Source: Bacteroides sp.
GTDB taxonomy: Bacteria > Bacteroidota > Bacteroidia > Bacteroidales > Bacteroidaceae
Reading direction: 5' to 3'
Length of the DNA stretch: 64,000 bases
NCBI RefSeq assembly: GCF_030151085.1
Contig: NZ_JASLER010000035.1
Location: 1-64,000, forward strand
Shown: positions 44,905 to 53,607 of the stretch, piece by piece
How positions within the stretch are numbered: position 1 is the stretch's first letter
How the letters are laid out: each line of letters opens with the position of its first letter
The notes under the pieces: generated by a model
Seen by the model: the letters and a program-made list of their open reading frames with translations, nothing else
Databases searched by the model: none
What the model was told of the DNA's origin: nothing
Made by a program: the position numbers and the translations under genes

Positions 44905-45423
44905 TTATCCTCTAAATACTTTGTCCATACTAATTCCTCTGTTCTGAGCAACCATACGAGCATCACGCATTTCGCTTAATGCCAAAATTGTTGCTTTCAC
45001 CAAGTTGTGTGGGTTAGAAGAACCTTTTGACTTTGCCAAAACGTCTGTTACACCAACACTTTCCAATACTGCACGCATTGCACCACCTGCAACAACACCA
45101 GTACCGTGAGAAGCCGGTTTAATGAATACTTCAGCACCACCAAACTTAGCAGATTGTTCATGGGGAACTGTACCTTTCAGTACAGGTACCTTTGTCAGGT
45201 TCTTCTTTGCTGATTCAACGCCTTTAGCTATCGCAGCAGTTACTTCACCTGCCTTACCAAGACCCCAACCAATGATACCCTCTTCGTTACCTACTACCAC
45301 AATAGCAGAGAAACTAAAAGTTCTACCACCTTTGGTTACTTTGGTTACACGATTAATAGCAACCAATCTGTCTTTCAGTTCTATATCGTTTGTAATCTTA
45401 ACTCTATTATTAAGTCCTGCCAT
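44905..45423 (-). CDS. rpsE: 30S ribosomal protein S5
   Basis: 172 residues. The N-terminal dsRNA-binding-like domain has RVTKVTKGGRTFSFSAIVVV and the C-terminal domain has HGTGVVAGGAMRAVLESVGV. It lines the mRNA entry site and influences decoding accuracy. It is 5 nt from rplR. Confidence 0.97.
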   Translation of the reverse strand: MAGLNNRVKITNDIELKDRLVAINRVTKVTKGGRTFSFSAIVVVGNEEGIIGWGLGKAGEVTAAIAKGVESAKKNLTKVPVLKGTVPHEQSAKFGGAEVFIKPASHGTGVVAGGAMRAVLESVGVTDVLAKSKGSSNPHNLVKATILALSEMRDARMVAQNRGISMDKVFRG

Positions 45424-45428
45424 AATGA

Positions 45429-45773
45429 TTAAAATTTAAGTCCACCGTTACGAGCTGCATCAGCCACTTCTTTTACTCTCCCATGATACAAGTAACCATT
45501 ACGGTCGAAAACAACAGTAGTTATACCTGCTTCCTGAGCTTTTTTCGCAATCAGTTCACCTACCTTGGCAGCTTGTTCCTTCTTGGCAACTTTTTCAGTT
45601 ATACCTAAAGAAGAAGCAGCAGCTAATGTCTTACCAGACAAATCGTCGATAATCTGAACATAGATTTGCTTATTACTTCTAAATACACTCATACGCGGGC
45701 ATTCAGTAGAACCTGAAATTTTGTTGCGTACTCTATATTTGATCTTAATTCGTCTTTCTATTTTTGTTGTCAT
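45429..45773 (-). CDS. rplR: 50S ribosomal protein L18
   Basis: 114 residues. The basic N-terminus (ERRIKIKYRVRNKISG) and FRSNKQIYVQIIDD bind 5S rRNA. The end VADAARNGGLKF is typical. It forms the 5S particle with L5 and L25. It lies between rplF and rpsE. Confidence 0.97.
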   Translation of the reverse strand: MTTKIERRIKIKYRVRNKISGSTECPRMSVFRSNKQIYVQIIDDLSGKTLAAASSLGITEKVAKKEQAAKVGELIAKKAQEAGITTVVFDRNGYLYHGRVKEVADAARNGGLKF

Positions 45774-45794
45774 AATAATATCAATTTAAAATGA

Positions 45795-46364
45795 TTATTT
45801 AGCACCGGCTGATTTACCAGACTTTCTACGAATTACTTCGCCAACAAACTTAATACCCTTACCCTTATACGGTTCAGGCTTACGGAAAGAACGTATTTTA
45901 GAGCAAACTTGACCAAGCAATTGTTTGTCACATGATTCCAAAATAATAAGAGGATTCTTATTTCTTTCAGACTTAGTTTCAACCTTCACTTCAGGAGGTA
46001 ACTGTATAAAGATATTATGAGTATAACCTAAAGCCAGTTCAATAATATTGCCCTGATTAGAAGCACGGTAACCTACACCGACAAGCTCCAACTCTTTCTT
46101 GTATCCTTCTGATACACCAACAACCATGTTGTGAACCAAAGAACGATACAATCCGTGGAATGCATGTTTTTGCTTCGGATCATCCAGCATTGCACCTTCA
46201 TTCTCTGTTAGAACGACATGACCTTCTTCGATGGCAACATTGATAGCAGGATTTATATATTGGCTCATTTCGCCTTTTGGTCCCTTAACGGTAACCACAT
46301 CATCCTTCAGAGTAACTGTTACTCCAGCAGGAATACTAATGGGTAATTTTCCTATTCTTGACAT
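45795..46364 (-). CDS. rplF: 50S ribosomal protein L6
   Basis: 189 residues starting MSRIGKLPISIPAGVTV. Two related domains and the C-terminal signature EPYKGKGIKFVGEVIRRK are present. It binds 23S domain VI near the GTPase centre. It is in the spc operon between rpsH and rplR. Confidence 0.97.
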   Translation of the reverse strand: MSRIGKLPISIPAGVTVTLKDDVVTVKGPKGEMSQYINPAINVAIEEGHVVLTENEGAMLDDPKQKHAFHGLYRSLVHNMVVGVSEGYKKELELVGVGYRASNQGNIIELALGYTHNIFIQLPPEVKVETKSERNKNPLIILESCDKQLLGQVCSKIRSFRKPEPYKGKGIKFVGEVIRRKSGKSAGAK

Positions 46365-46379
46365 TGCTATTTCCTCCTA

Positions 46380-46775
46380 TTAATATACATAACACAATAC
46401 TTCACCACCAATCTTCAATTCAGCGGCTTCTTTGTTGGTCATTACACCCTTGGAAGTAGATATTATAGCAATACCCAAACCATTAATAACTCGCGGCATT
46501 TCTTTATAACCGGTGTACTGACGCAAACCCGGAGAAGAAATTCTTTCCAGTTTCTTAATTGCGTTAACCTTGTTAACCGGATCATACTTCAAGGCAACCT
46601 TGATTGTACCTTGGGGACCATCTTCTACAAACTTATAATTAAGAATGTAGCCCTTTTCAAAAAGAATCTTAGTGATTTCTTTTTTCAAATTTGAAGCCGG
46701 AACTTCCACTACTCTGTGTTTTGCTTGAATAGCGTTCCGCAACCTCGTCAAATAATCTGCTATTGGATCAGTCAT
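46380..46775 (-). CDS. rpsH: 30S ribosomal protein S8
   Basis: 131 residues from the Met at 46775, matching the family start MTDPIADYLTRLRNAIQA. The frame also runs 17 codons further up to 46826, but that extension is not family-like. The C-terminal motif ISTSKGVMTNKEAAELKIGG is present. A primary 16S binder and, in E. coli, the translational repressor of the spc operon. Confidence 0.96.
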   Translation of the reverse strand: MTDPIADYLTRLRNAIQAKHRVVEVPASNLKKEITKILFEKGYILNYKFVEDGPQGTIKVALKYDPVNKVNAIKKLERISSPGLRQYTGYKEMPRVINGLGIAIISTSKGVMTNKEAAELKIGGEVLCYVY

Positions 46776-46829
46776 ATAAAAATAAATTAAATTAATCAGG
46801 ACTTCCCTGACAATATTTAAAAACAATAA

Positions 46830-47129
46830 TTACCAGCTTGCTTTCTTTACACCCGGGATAAGGCCGTTAGAAGCCATTTCACGGAATTGTATTCTAGAAA
46901 CACCGAATTGACGGATATATCCTTTAGGACGACCAGTCAATTTGCAGCGATTGTGCATACGAATCGGATTAGAATTCTTAGGCAGGTCCTGCAATTTCTG
47001 AGCAGCTTCAAAAGCGTCAGCAGGTTCACCTGTTCTAACGATTTCTTTTAATGCAGCTCTTTTCTCGGCGTATCTGGCTACTAATTTAGCACGTCTTATT
47101 TCACGTGCTTTCATTGATTCCTTTGCCAT
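46830..47129 (-). CDS. rpsN: 30S ribosomal protein S14, zinc-free form
   Basis: 99 residues, the long form without the CxxC zinc ribbons (one Cys in NRCKLTGRPKGYIRQFGVSR). Other typical pieces are AKLVARYAEKRAALKEI and GLIPGVKKASW. It is in the 30S head. It is 4 nt after rplE. Confidence 0.96.
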   Translation of the reverse strand: MAKESMKAREIRRAKLVARYAEKRAALKEIVRTGEPADAFEAAQKLQDLPKNSNPIRMHNRCKLTGRPKGYIRQFGVSRIQFREMASNGLIPGVKKASW

Positions 47130-47133
47130 ATTA

Positions 47134-47691
47134 TCAATCTTTTTTAGCGTTTTTAAACGGTAAACCGAATTCTTTCAACAAGGCATAACCTTCCTCATCT
47201 GTTTGCGCAGAGGTTACAAAGGTAATATTCATTCCGAGAATTCTAGTAATACTATCGATATTAATTTCAGGGAAAATGATTTGTTCCTGAATACCAAGGG
47301 TATAGTTACCCTTACCATCAAACTTACTTTCGATACCCTTGAAGTCACGAATACGAGGCAGAGCAACGCGAACCAACTTCTCAAGGAATTCATACATTCT
47401 CTCACGACGCAAAGTTACCATAACACCAATCGGCATTTTTTTACGCAACTTAAAGTTAGCGATATCTTTACGAGAAATGGTTGCAACAGCTTTTTGACCA
47501 GTGATTGCAGTCATTTCATTAATTGCCACTTCGATAATCTTCTTATCAGCAACGGCCATACCTAAACCCTGATTGATAACAATCTTCTTAAGTACGGGTA
47601 TCTGCATAGAAGAAGAATACTGGAACTGTGATTTCAATGCAGGCGCAATACGCTCTGCATATTCTTTCTTAAGGCTAGCAGTATTACTCAT
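47134..47691 (-). CDS. rplE: 50S ribosomal protein L5
   Basis: 185 residues. Signatures are IPVLKKIVINQGLGMAVADK and PRIRDFKGIESKFDGKGNY. It contacts 5S rRNA and the P-site tRNA elbow. Its first base overlaps the last base of rplX. Confidence 0.97.
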   Translation of the reverse strand: MSNTASLKKEYAERIAPALKSQFQYSSSMQIPVLKKIVINQGLGMAVADKKIIEVAINEMTAITGQKAVATISRKDIANFKLRKKMPIGVMVTLRRERMYEFLEKLVRVALPRIRDFKGIESKFDGKGNYTLGIQEQIIFPEINIDSITRILGMNITFVTSAQTDEEGYALLKEFGLPFKNAKKD

Positions 47692-48023
47692 TACTTAATC
47701 TCCTCTCCTGATTTTTTAGAATAACGCACTAAAGTCTTCTTCCCATTGGAATCAGTACTCTCTTTTCTACCAACACGCGTTGCCTTACCAGTTTTCGGAT
47801 CAACCGGATTCAGGTTAGACAAATGGATAGAAGCTTCTTGCTTCACAATACCACCTTGCGGGTTCTTTGCACTCGGTTTAGTGCTCTTAGATACCATATT
47901 GATACCTTCAACAATTGCACGTCCTTCTTTTACAAGAACCTTCAATACGCGACCAGTCTTACCCTTGTCTTCACCAGAATTTACGTAAACTGTATCGCCT
48001 TTTTTAATATGTAATTTACTCAT
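47691..48023 (-). CDS. rplX: 50S ribosomal protein L24
   Basis: 110 residues with the KOW motif KKGDTVYVNSGEDKGKTGRV and NMVSKSTKPS. An early assembly protein at the tunnel exit. It overlaps rplE by one base and follows rplN by 20 nt. Confidence 0.97.
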   Translation of the reverse strand: MSKLHIKKGDTVYVNSGEDKGKTGRVLKVLVKEGRAIVEGINMVSKSTKPSAKNPQGGIVKQEASIHLSNLNPVDPKTGKATRVGRKESTDSNGKKTLVRYSKKSGEEIK

Positions 48024-48043
48024 TACTTAAATCTTTTACAAAA

Positions 48044-48409
48044 TTAAAGTACTTCAGGAGCGAGTGACACAACTTTCATGTTAGTAGCACGAAGTTCACG
48101 AGCTACCGGACCGAAAATACGACTACCTCTAATTTCACCTGCATTGTTCAACAACACGCAAGCATTATCATCAAAACGTATATAAGAACCATCAGCACGA
48201 CGGATTTCTTTCTTAGTACGTACGATCAAAGCTTTAGACACTGCACCTTTTTTAATATCACTTGAAGGGATGACGCTCTTTACTGAAACAACAATCACGT
48301 CCCCCACTGAAGCATAACGACGACCCGTACCGCCCAAAACGCGAATACAGAGAGCTTCTTTTGCTCCACTGTTATCACATACTGTAATTCTGGATTCTAC
48401 TTGTATCAT
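48044..48409 (-). CDS. rplN: 50S ribosomal protein L14
   Basis: 121 residues, the family length, starting MIQVESRITVCDNSGAKEAL and including FGPVARELRATNMKVVSLA. It forms intersubunit bridges B5 and B8 and is the RsfS docking site. It is 2 nt from rpsQ. Confidence 0.97.
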   Translation of the reverse strand: MIQVESRITVCDNSGAKEALCIRVLGGTGRRYASVGDVIVVSVKSVIPSSDIKKGAVSKALIVRTKKEIRRADGSYIRFDDNACVLLNNAGEIRGSRIFGPVARELRATNMKVVSLAPEVL

Positions 48410-48411
48410 AA

Positions 48412-48669
48412 TTACTTAGCTCTTTCAATTATTTCTACCAATCTCCATCTCTTAGTCTTGCTCAAAGGACGAGTTTCCATGATGTGTACAGTATCACCGA
48501 TATTGCACTCATTCTTTTCATCATGAGCATGGTATTTTTTCGTCTTACTAACGAACTTACCATATATGGGGTGTTTTTCCTTAAACTTAGCTGCTACTGT
48601 AATGGTCTTATCCATCTTATTGCTCAGCACAACCCCAGTTCTTTCTTTTCTTAAATTTCTTGCTTCCAT
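48412..48669 (-). CDS. rpsQ: 30S ribosomal protein S17
   Basis: 85 residues from the Met at 48669 (MEARNLRKERTGVVLSNKM), which matches the family. The frame begins four codons earlier, at an ATGA overlap with rpmC, so the start is uncertain by four codons. The OB fold ends ETRPLSKTKRWRLVEIIER. A primary 16S binder. Confidence 0.95.
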   Translation of the reverse strand: MEARNLRKERTGVVLSNKMDKTITVAAKFKEKHPIYGKFVSKTKKYHAHDEKNECNIGDTVHIMETRPLSKTKRWRLVEIIERAK

Positions 48670-48677
48670 CAAGCTCA

Positions 48678-48875
48678 TCATTTATTGTTAAGTTCTCTTT
48701 CGCGCAATTCAGTCTTCATACGCGCAATAGTCCTGCGTAATTGTTTGATCTGAGCAGGATTATCCAAAGGAGAAATAGAATGATTTAAAACCATTTGGTT
48801 GTAATTAACTACTTCTGCCTCTACTCTTTCTACCAAGTCATTGGTAGGCATCTCTTTAATTTCTGCTATTTTCAT
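48678..48875 (-). CDS. rpmC: 50S ribosomal protein L29
   Basis: 65 residues, two helices, with MKIAEIKEMPTNDLVERVEA and KQLRRTIARMKTELRERE. It sits at the tunnel exit with L23. It lies between rplP and rpsQ, with 5-8 nt spacings. Confidence 0.96.
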   Translation of the reverse strand: MKIAEIKEMPTNDLVERVEAEVVNYNQMVLNHSISPLDNPAQIKQLRRTIARMKTELRERELNNK

Positions 48876-48880
48876 ACTCC

Positions 48881-49315
48881 TTACGCATTTTGATTTTGAA
48901 TATCATAATCACGTCTAACCACAAACTTAGTTGTGATAGGAAGCTTTTGTGCAGCTAAGCGCAAAGCTTCTTTGGCGATTTCATAAGATACTCCTTCAGC
49001 TTCGATAATAATTCTACCTGGGGTAACAGGAGCGACGAATCCTTCCGGAGCACCTTTACCCTTACCCATACGTACATCAGCAGGCTTTCTTGTAATAGGT
49101 TTATCCGGGAATATACGAATCCAAATCTGTCCTTGACGTTGCATATATCTTGTTACTGCAATACGAGCAGCTTCAATCTGACGGCCTGTAATCCATTTCG
49201 TCTCCAAAGCCTTAATACCAAAAGAACCGAAAGCCAGCTGGTTTCCTCTTTGGGCATTACCTTTTTGACGGCCTTTTTGTTGTCTTCTGAATTTTGTTTT
49301 TTTCGGTTGTAACAT
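48881..49315 (-). CDS. rplP: 50S ribosomal protein L16
   Basis: 144 residues starting MLQPKKTKFRRQQKGRQKG. It includes WITGRQIEAARIAVTRYMQR and GKGKGAPEGFVAPV. It positions tRNA at the A site and helps complete the 50S. It is 21 nt after rpsC. Confidence 0.97.
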   Translation of the reverse strand: MLQPKKTKFRRQQKGRQKGNAQRGNQLAFGSFGIKALETKWITGRQIEAARIAVTRYMQRQGQIWIRIFPDKPITRKPADVRMGKGKGAPEGFVAPVTPGRIIIEAEGVSYEIAKEALRLAAQKLPITTKFVVRRDYDIQNQNA

Positions 49316-49336
49316 AATTCCTAAAAATAAAATTCG

Positions 49337-50071
49337 TTAGCGATTATTTTTCTTTCTTTTGAAGTTCTTTCCGCCATTGTTTCCGCTATTATTGCTTCCA
49401 CGACCACTTTCTTTGCTTTGAGTAAAGTTCGGAGCTAACTCCTTCTTACCATAAACTTCACCTCTACAAATCCAAACTTTAATACCAAGTAGACCAACCT
49501 TAGTCAATGCTTCTGCATGACAATAGTCGATATCTGCTCTAAAAGTGTGCAACGGAGTTCTTCCTTCCTTATACATTTCAGAACGGGCCATTTCTGCGCC
49601 ATTCAAACGTCCTGAAATCTGAATTTTGATACCTTCCGCACCCATACGCATAGTATTGGCAATAGCCATCTTGATGGCACGACGGTAGGCAATTTTACCT
49701 TCAACCTGACGAGCGATGTTGTTAGCCACGATAACAGCGTCCAACTCAGGTCTTTTAACTTCGAAGATATTGATCTGAATATCCTTATCAGTGACCTTCT
49801 TCAACTCTTCCTTCAACTTATCAACTTCTTGGCCACCTTTACCGATAATGATACCCGGACGTGCTGTGCAAACGGTAATAGTCACGAGTTTCAGTGTACG
49901 TTCAATTACAATTCTTGATACGCTGGCTTTTGCAAGACGAGCGTTCAAATATTTGCGAATCTTGCTATCTTCCAGCAAAGAATCACCGTAATTTTTGCCA
50001 CCATACCAATTGGAATCCCATCCTCTGATAATTCCTAAACGGTTGCTTATTGGATTAACTTTTTGTCCCAT
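49337..50071 (-). CDS. rpsC: 30S ribosomal protein S3
   Basis: 244 residues, starting MGQKVNPISNRLGIIRGWDS. The KH domain has PGIIIGKGGQEVDKLKEEL, and the C-terminal domain contains HTFRADIDYCHAEALTKVG. A Gly/Asn/Lys-rich tail is added. It forms the mRNA entry helicase site with S4 and S5. Confidence 0.97.
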   Translation of the reverse strand: MGQKVNPISNRLGIIRGWDSNWYGGKNYGDSLLEDSKIRKYLNARLAKASVSRIVIERTLKLVTITVCTARPGIIIGKGGQEVDKLKEELKKVTDKDIQINIFEVKRPELDAVIVANNIARQVEGKIAYRRAIKMAIANTMRMGAEGIKIQISGRLNGAEMARSEMYKEGRTPLHTFRADIDYCHAEALTKVGLLGIKVWICRGEVYGKKELAPNFTQSKESGRGSNNSGNNGGKNFKRKKNNR

Positions 50072-50076
50072 TTACC

Positions 50077-50487
50077 TTAATTTTGATCTTCGTTATTACT
50101 TTTAGAACCAACGAACAACGTAACGTGGTTCGAACGTTTACGAATTCTGTAACCTCTACCCTGTGGAGCTGGTCTCATTCTTTTGAGTGTAGCACCACCA
50201 TCAACAAAAATCTTGGTTACGAACAATTCACCACTTTCAGCTTTACGTTCGTTTTTCTGCTCCCAGTTAGCAATTGCAGAGCGCAGCAACTTTTCCACTC
50301 TAGCGGCAGCCTCCTTAGAGGAGAACTTCAAAACGCCGAGGGCTCTGTTCACTTCCATCCCACGAATCATGTCAGCCACGAGACGCATCTTGCGGGGGGA
50401 AGTAGGAACATTTTGCAATTTCGCAAAATACATGGTCTTAAGGGCTTCTTTTCTTCTATCAGCCGATATTTTTTTTCTTGCTCCCAT
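50077..50487 (-). CDS. rplV: 50S ribosomal protein L22
   Basis: 136 residues with NVPTSPRKMRLVADMIRGM and the hairpin ending MRPAPQGRGYRIRKRSNHVT, which lines the exit tunnel and is the site of macrolide-resistance changes in other bacteria. No such change can be judged here. It is 5 nt before rpsC. Confidence 0.97.
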   Translation of the reverse strand: MGARKKISADRRKEALKTMYFAKLQNVPTSPRKMRLVADMIRGMEVNRALGVLKFSSKEAAARVEKLLRSAIANWEQKNERKAESGELFVTKIFVDGGATLKRMRPAPQGRGYRIRKRSNHVTLFVGSKSNNEDQN

Positions 50488-50523
50488 TATATTATTACTT
50501 TATTATTTCAGATAAATCCTGTT

Positions 50524-50793
50524 TTATTTTTTCTTGTTACCAGCGTGTCCTCTGAAAGTACGAGTTGGAGCGAATTCACCCAACTTGTGTCCTACCATAT
50601 TTTCGGTAACATAAACAGGAATAAATTTATTTCCATTGTGAACTGCAACAGTATGGCCTACGAAATCAGGCGAAATCATTGAAGCTCTGGCCCAGGTCTT
50701 AACTACAACTTTCTTGCCTGCTTCATTCATAGCAAGCACTCTTTTCTCAAGCTTAACGTTAATATACGGACCTTTTTTTAATGAACGACTCAT
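50524..50793 (-). CDS. rpsS: 30S ribosomal protein S19
   Basis: 89 residues starting MSRSLKKGPYINVKLEKRV, with VGHKLGEFAPTRTFRGHAG. It is in the 30S head with S13. It lies between rplB and rplV. Confidence 0.97.
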   Translation of the reverse strand: MSRSLKKGPYINVKLEKRVLAMNEAGKKVVVKTWARASMISPDFVGHTVAVHNGNKFIPVYVTENMVGHKLGEFAPTRTFRGHAGNKKK

Positions 50794-50813
50794 AATTTAC
50801 TCAATTAATCAGA

Positions 50814-51638
50814 TTACTTCTTTCTTCTCTCAATAATATACTTAGACGATTGTTTCTTAGGAGCCCTTGTCTTAAGACCCTTAGCATACAATCCCTTACG
50901 AGATCTTGGATGTCCTCCTGAAGCTCGTCCTTCACCACCACCCATCGGGTGATCAACGGGGTTCATAACAACACCACGAACACGAGGACGACGACCTTGC
51001 CAACGAGAGCGTCCAGCTTTACCTGAACTTTCCAATCCATGATCTGAATTACCTACACTACCGATAGTAGCCTTACAAGTACTAAGGATCTGACGAACCT
51101 CACCTGAAGGCAACTTGATAACGCAGTACTTACCTTCTCTTGAAGTCAACTGAGCAAAGTTACCAGCCGAACGAACCAAAGCAGCGCCTTGACCCGGACG
51201 TAATTCAATGTTATGAATTACAGTACCGACCGGAATATTCTGAAGTGGAAGTGCATTTCCGATTTCCGGAGCAGCAGTTTCACCTGACATCAAAGTCGCA
51301 CCAACTTGCAATCCATTGGGAGCAATAATATATCTTTTTTCTCCATCAGCATAAAACAACAGAGCTATACGAGCCGAACGATTCGGATCATATTCAATTG
51401 TTTTCACCACTGCAGGTACACCGTCCTTATTTCTCTTGAAATCTACTATACGGATAATCTTCTTACTACCGCCACCGATGTAACGCATGGTCATTTTACC
51501 TACGTTGTTACGGCCACCTGAAGATTTCTTACCAAATACAAGAGACTTTTCTGGTACTTGTGCAGTAATTTCCTCGAAAGTACCAATAATTTTATGTCTT
51601 TGCCCCGGTGTTGTGGGCTTAAATTTACGTACTGCCAT
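50814..51638 (-). CDS. rplB: 50S ribosomal protein L2
   Basis: 274 residues. The OB and SH3-like domains are followed by the conserved loop GVVMNPVDHPMGGGEGRAS, whose His lies near the peptidyl-transferase centre. A primary 23S binder and intersubunit bridge B7b. Confidence 0.98.
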   Translation of the reverse strand: MAVRKFKPTTPGQRHKIIGTFEEITAQVPEKSLVFGKKSSGGRNNVGKMTMRYIGGGSKKIIRIVDFKRNKDGVPAVVKTIEYDPNRSARIALLFYADGEKRYIIAPNGLQVGATLMSGETAAPEIGNALPLQNIPVGTVIHNIELRPGQGAALVRSAGNFAQLTSREGKYCVIKLPSGEVRQILSTCKATIGSVGNSDHGLESSGKAGRSRWQGRRPRVRGVVMNPVDHPMGGGEGRASGGHPRSRKGLYAKGLKTRAPKKQSSKYIIERRKK

Positions 51639-51643
51639 TTCTT

Positions 51644-51937
51644 TTAAATATTGCTATAAAAATCAATAGTATCTCCATCTTTCAACGTAACAATAGCTTT
51701 CTTATAAGCATTTGTACGTCCGTTGATAATACCTGCTCTCGTATAGCGGCTTTTGTTTTTACCAGCATAACGGATTGTATTTACATCAACTACGGTAACG
51801 TTGTAAAGAGCTTCAACTTCGTTCTTAATTTCCAGTTTATTAGCTTCAGGACGTACAATAAAGCCAAAACGATTGTTCGACTTATCAGTAATTGTAGTCA
51901 TTTTCTCTGTCACTAACGGTTTAATAATAATTCCCAT
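51644..51937 (-). CDS. rplW: 50S ribosomal protein L23
   Basis: 97 residues with IIIKPLVTEKMTTITDKSN and NTIRYAGKNKSRYTRAG. It forms the docking point for trigger factor and SRP at the tunnel exit. It is 5 nt before rplB. Confidence 0.96.
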   Translation of the reverse strand: MGIIIKPLVTEKMTTITDKSNNRFGFIVRPEANKLEIKNEVEALYNVTVVDVNTIRYAGKNKSRYTRAGIINGRTNAYKKAIVTLKDGDTIDFYSNI

Positions 51938-51953
51938 TATTTAAGCCTCCTTT

Positions 51954-52580
51954 TTACATTAAGATATTGTCGATAGCAGAAAGCGTACTTTCAGCAAACA
52001 CAACAACCCCAGCGTCCAATACTCTGTAAGTATTTAACCCTGAGACAGTCTGCACATTAGCACCCTTCACGTTACGAGCCGACAAATATACGTTTTTATT
52101 TGCTTCTGGTAAAATCACAAGCAGCTTTTTGTCAGAAACTTTAAGGTTTTTTGTCATTGCAACAAAATCTTTTGTCTTCGGAGCTTCAAAATTGAAGTCT
52201 TCTACAACAACGACTGCATTGTTCTGAGCCTTATATGACAAAGCTGACTTACGAGCCAAAGCTTTTACTTTTTTGTTTAATTTAAAGTAGTAATCTCTCG
52301 GTTTAGGACCGAAAACACGTGCACCACCTACGAGTACCGGTGAGTTCATGTCACCACGACGTGCACCACCACCACCTTTTTGGCGACCGATTTTACGAGT
52401 AGAACCACTGATTTCGCTTCTTTCTTTTGATTTGTGTGTACCCTGACGCTGGTTAGCCATAAACTGTTTAACGTCCAAGTAGATAGCGTGGTCATTGGGC
52501 TCAATTCCGAAGATAGACTCGTTTAACGTAATCTTTCTCCCAGTGTCTTCACCTTTAATGTTATATACGTTAACTTCCAT
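51954..52580 (-). CDS. rplD: 50S ribosomal protein L4
   Basis: 208 residues. The tunnel loop has STRKIGRQKGGGGARRGDMN, and DYYFKLNKKVKALARKSAL is typical. In E. coli it represses the S10 operon. The attenuator hairpin for that is not evident here. It overlaps rplC by one base. Confidence 0.97.
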   Translation of the reverse strand: MEVNVYNIKGEDTGRKITLNESIFGIEPNDHAIYLDVKQFMANQRQGTHKSKERSEISGSTRKIGRQKGGGGARRGDMNSPVLVGGARVFGPKPRDYYFKLNKKVKALARKSALSYKAQNNAVVVVEDFNFEAPKTKDFVAMTKNLKVSDKKLLVILPEANKNVYLSARNVKGANVQTVSGLNTYRVLDAGVVVFAESTLSAIDNILM

Positions 52581-53197
52581 TATTTCTCAATTATTACGAT
52601 TGAACCTTTGCAACCAGGAACAGATCCCTTAATCAAAAGGAGATTATGCTCTGCGATTACTTTTAATACTTGCAGGTTTTGAACAGTTACTCTGTCGCCA
52701 CCAAGTTGTCCACCCATACGCATTCCTTTGAATACTTTTGCAGGGTATGAACAAGCACCGATAGAACCCGGCTTACGAGCGCGGTTGTGCTGACCATGAG
52801 TAGCCTGACCTACACCACCGAAACCATGGCGTTTTACAACACCTTGGAAGCCTTTACCTTTAGAAGTACCAACAACGTCAACAAAAACTGCGTCATTGAA
52901 CAATTCTACAGTAACAGTGTCACCCAGATTCAACTCTGTCTCAAATTCTTTGAACTCAGCCAAGTGTTTCTTGGGAGCTACTCCAGCTTTTTTAAAGTGG
53001 CCCATCAAAGGCTTAGTTGTATGCTTATCCTTTTTGTCTTGAAAGCCCAACTGAACAGCTTCATAGCCGTCCTTTTCCACAGTTTTCACTTGAGTAACAA
53101 CACAAGGACCTGCTTCGATAACAGTGCATGGTACATTCTTACCCTCGGCACTGAAAACGGATGTCATTCCGATTTTTTTTCCTAATAATCCTGGCAT
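52580..53197 (-). CDS. rplC: 50S ribosomal protein L3
   Basis: 205 residues starting MPGLLGKKIGMTSVFSAEGK. It has the signature GFQGVVKRHGFGGVGQATHG, whose tip reaches the peptidyl-transferase centre. An early assembly initiator. It is 19 nt from rpsJ. Confidence 0.97.
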   Translation of the reverse strand: MPGLLGKKIGMTSVFSAEGKNVPCTVIEAGPCVVTQVKTVEKDGYEAVQLGFQDKKDKHTTKPLMGHFKKAGVAPKKHLAEFKEFETELNLGDTVTVELFNDAVFVDVVGTSKGKGFQGVVKRHGFGGVGQATHGQHNRARKPGSIGACSYPAKVFKGMRMGGQLGGDRVTVQNLQVLKVIAEHNLLLIKGSVPGCKGSIVIIEK

Positions 53198-53216
53198 TTC
53201 ACTTAATTTTTAATAC

Positions 53217-53522
53217 TTACACTTTGATTTCTACTTCCACACCACTCGGCAACTCCAACTTCATCAGAGCATCTACTGTCTTAGCTGTTGAGCTATAGAT
53301 GTCGATCAATCTCTTATAAGAAGAGAGTTCGAATTGTTCACGTGACTTCTTGTTAACGAAAGTCGAACGGTTTACGGTAAAGATACGCTTATGCGTAGGA
53401 AGAGGAATTGGACCGCTAACGATGGCGCCCGTTGTCTTCACCGTTCTTACAATCTTCTCAGCTGACTTGTCAACCAAGTTGTGGTCATAAGATTTCAGTT
53501 TGATTCTAATTTTTTGACTCAT
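53217..53522 (-). CDS. rpsJ: 30S ribosomal protein S10
   Basis: 101 residues starting SQKIRIKLKSYDHNLVDKSA. It includes GPIPLPTHKRIFTVNRS. Also called NusE, it takes part in antitermination. It heads the S10 genes, 85 nt after fusA; a perfect 11-bp hairpin lies in that gap. No tuf gene separates them. Confidence 0.97.
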   Translation of the reverse strand: MSQKIRIKLKSYDHNLVDKSAEKIVRTVKTTGAIVSGPIPLPTHKRIFTVNRSTFVNKKSREQFELSSYKRLIDIYSSTAKTVDALMKLELPSGVEVEIKV

Positions 53523-53562
53523 TGTCTTTTTAATTATTAATAGTGTTATATAAAGAATAAGT

Positions 53563-53596
53563 TCCGTAAGCTAAGAGTCATTCGCTAGCTTACGGA
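53563..53596 (-). terminator. Hairpin between fusA and rpsJ
   Basis: Perfect 11-bp inverted repeat (TCCGTAAGCTA at 53563-53573 with 53586-53596), 12-nt loop, U-rich on the downstream side of the minus strand (ACTTATTCTTT). It may act as a partial terminator, attenuator or RNA-processing site separating str from S10 expression. Confidence 0.55.
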
Positions 53597-53607
53597 CTTT
53601 ATTTTAT

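Noticed and set aside
46776..46826. N-terminal extension of S8
   Set aside because: Not family-like; the canonical MTDPIADY start fits at 46775.
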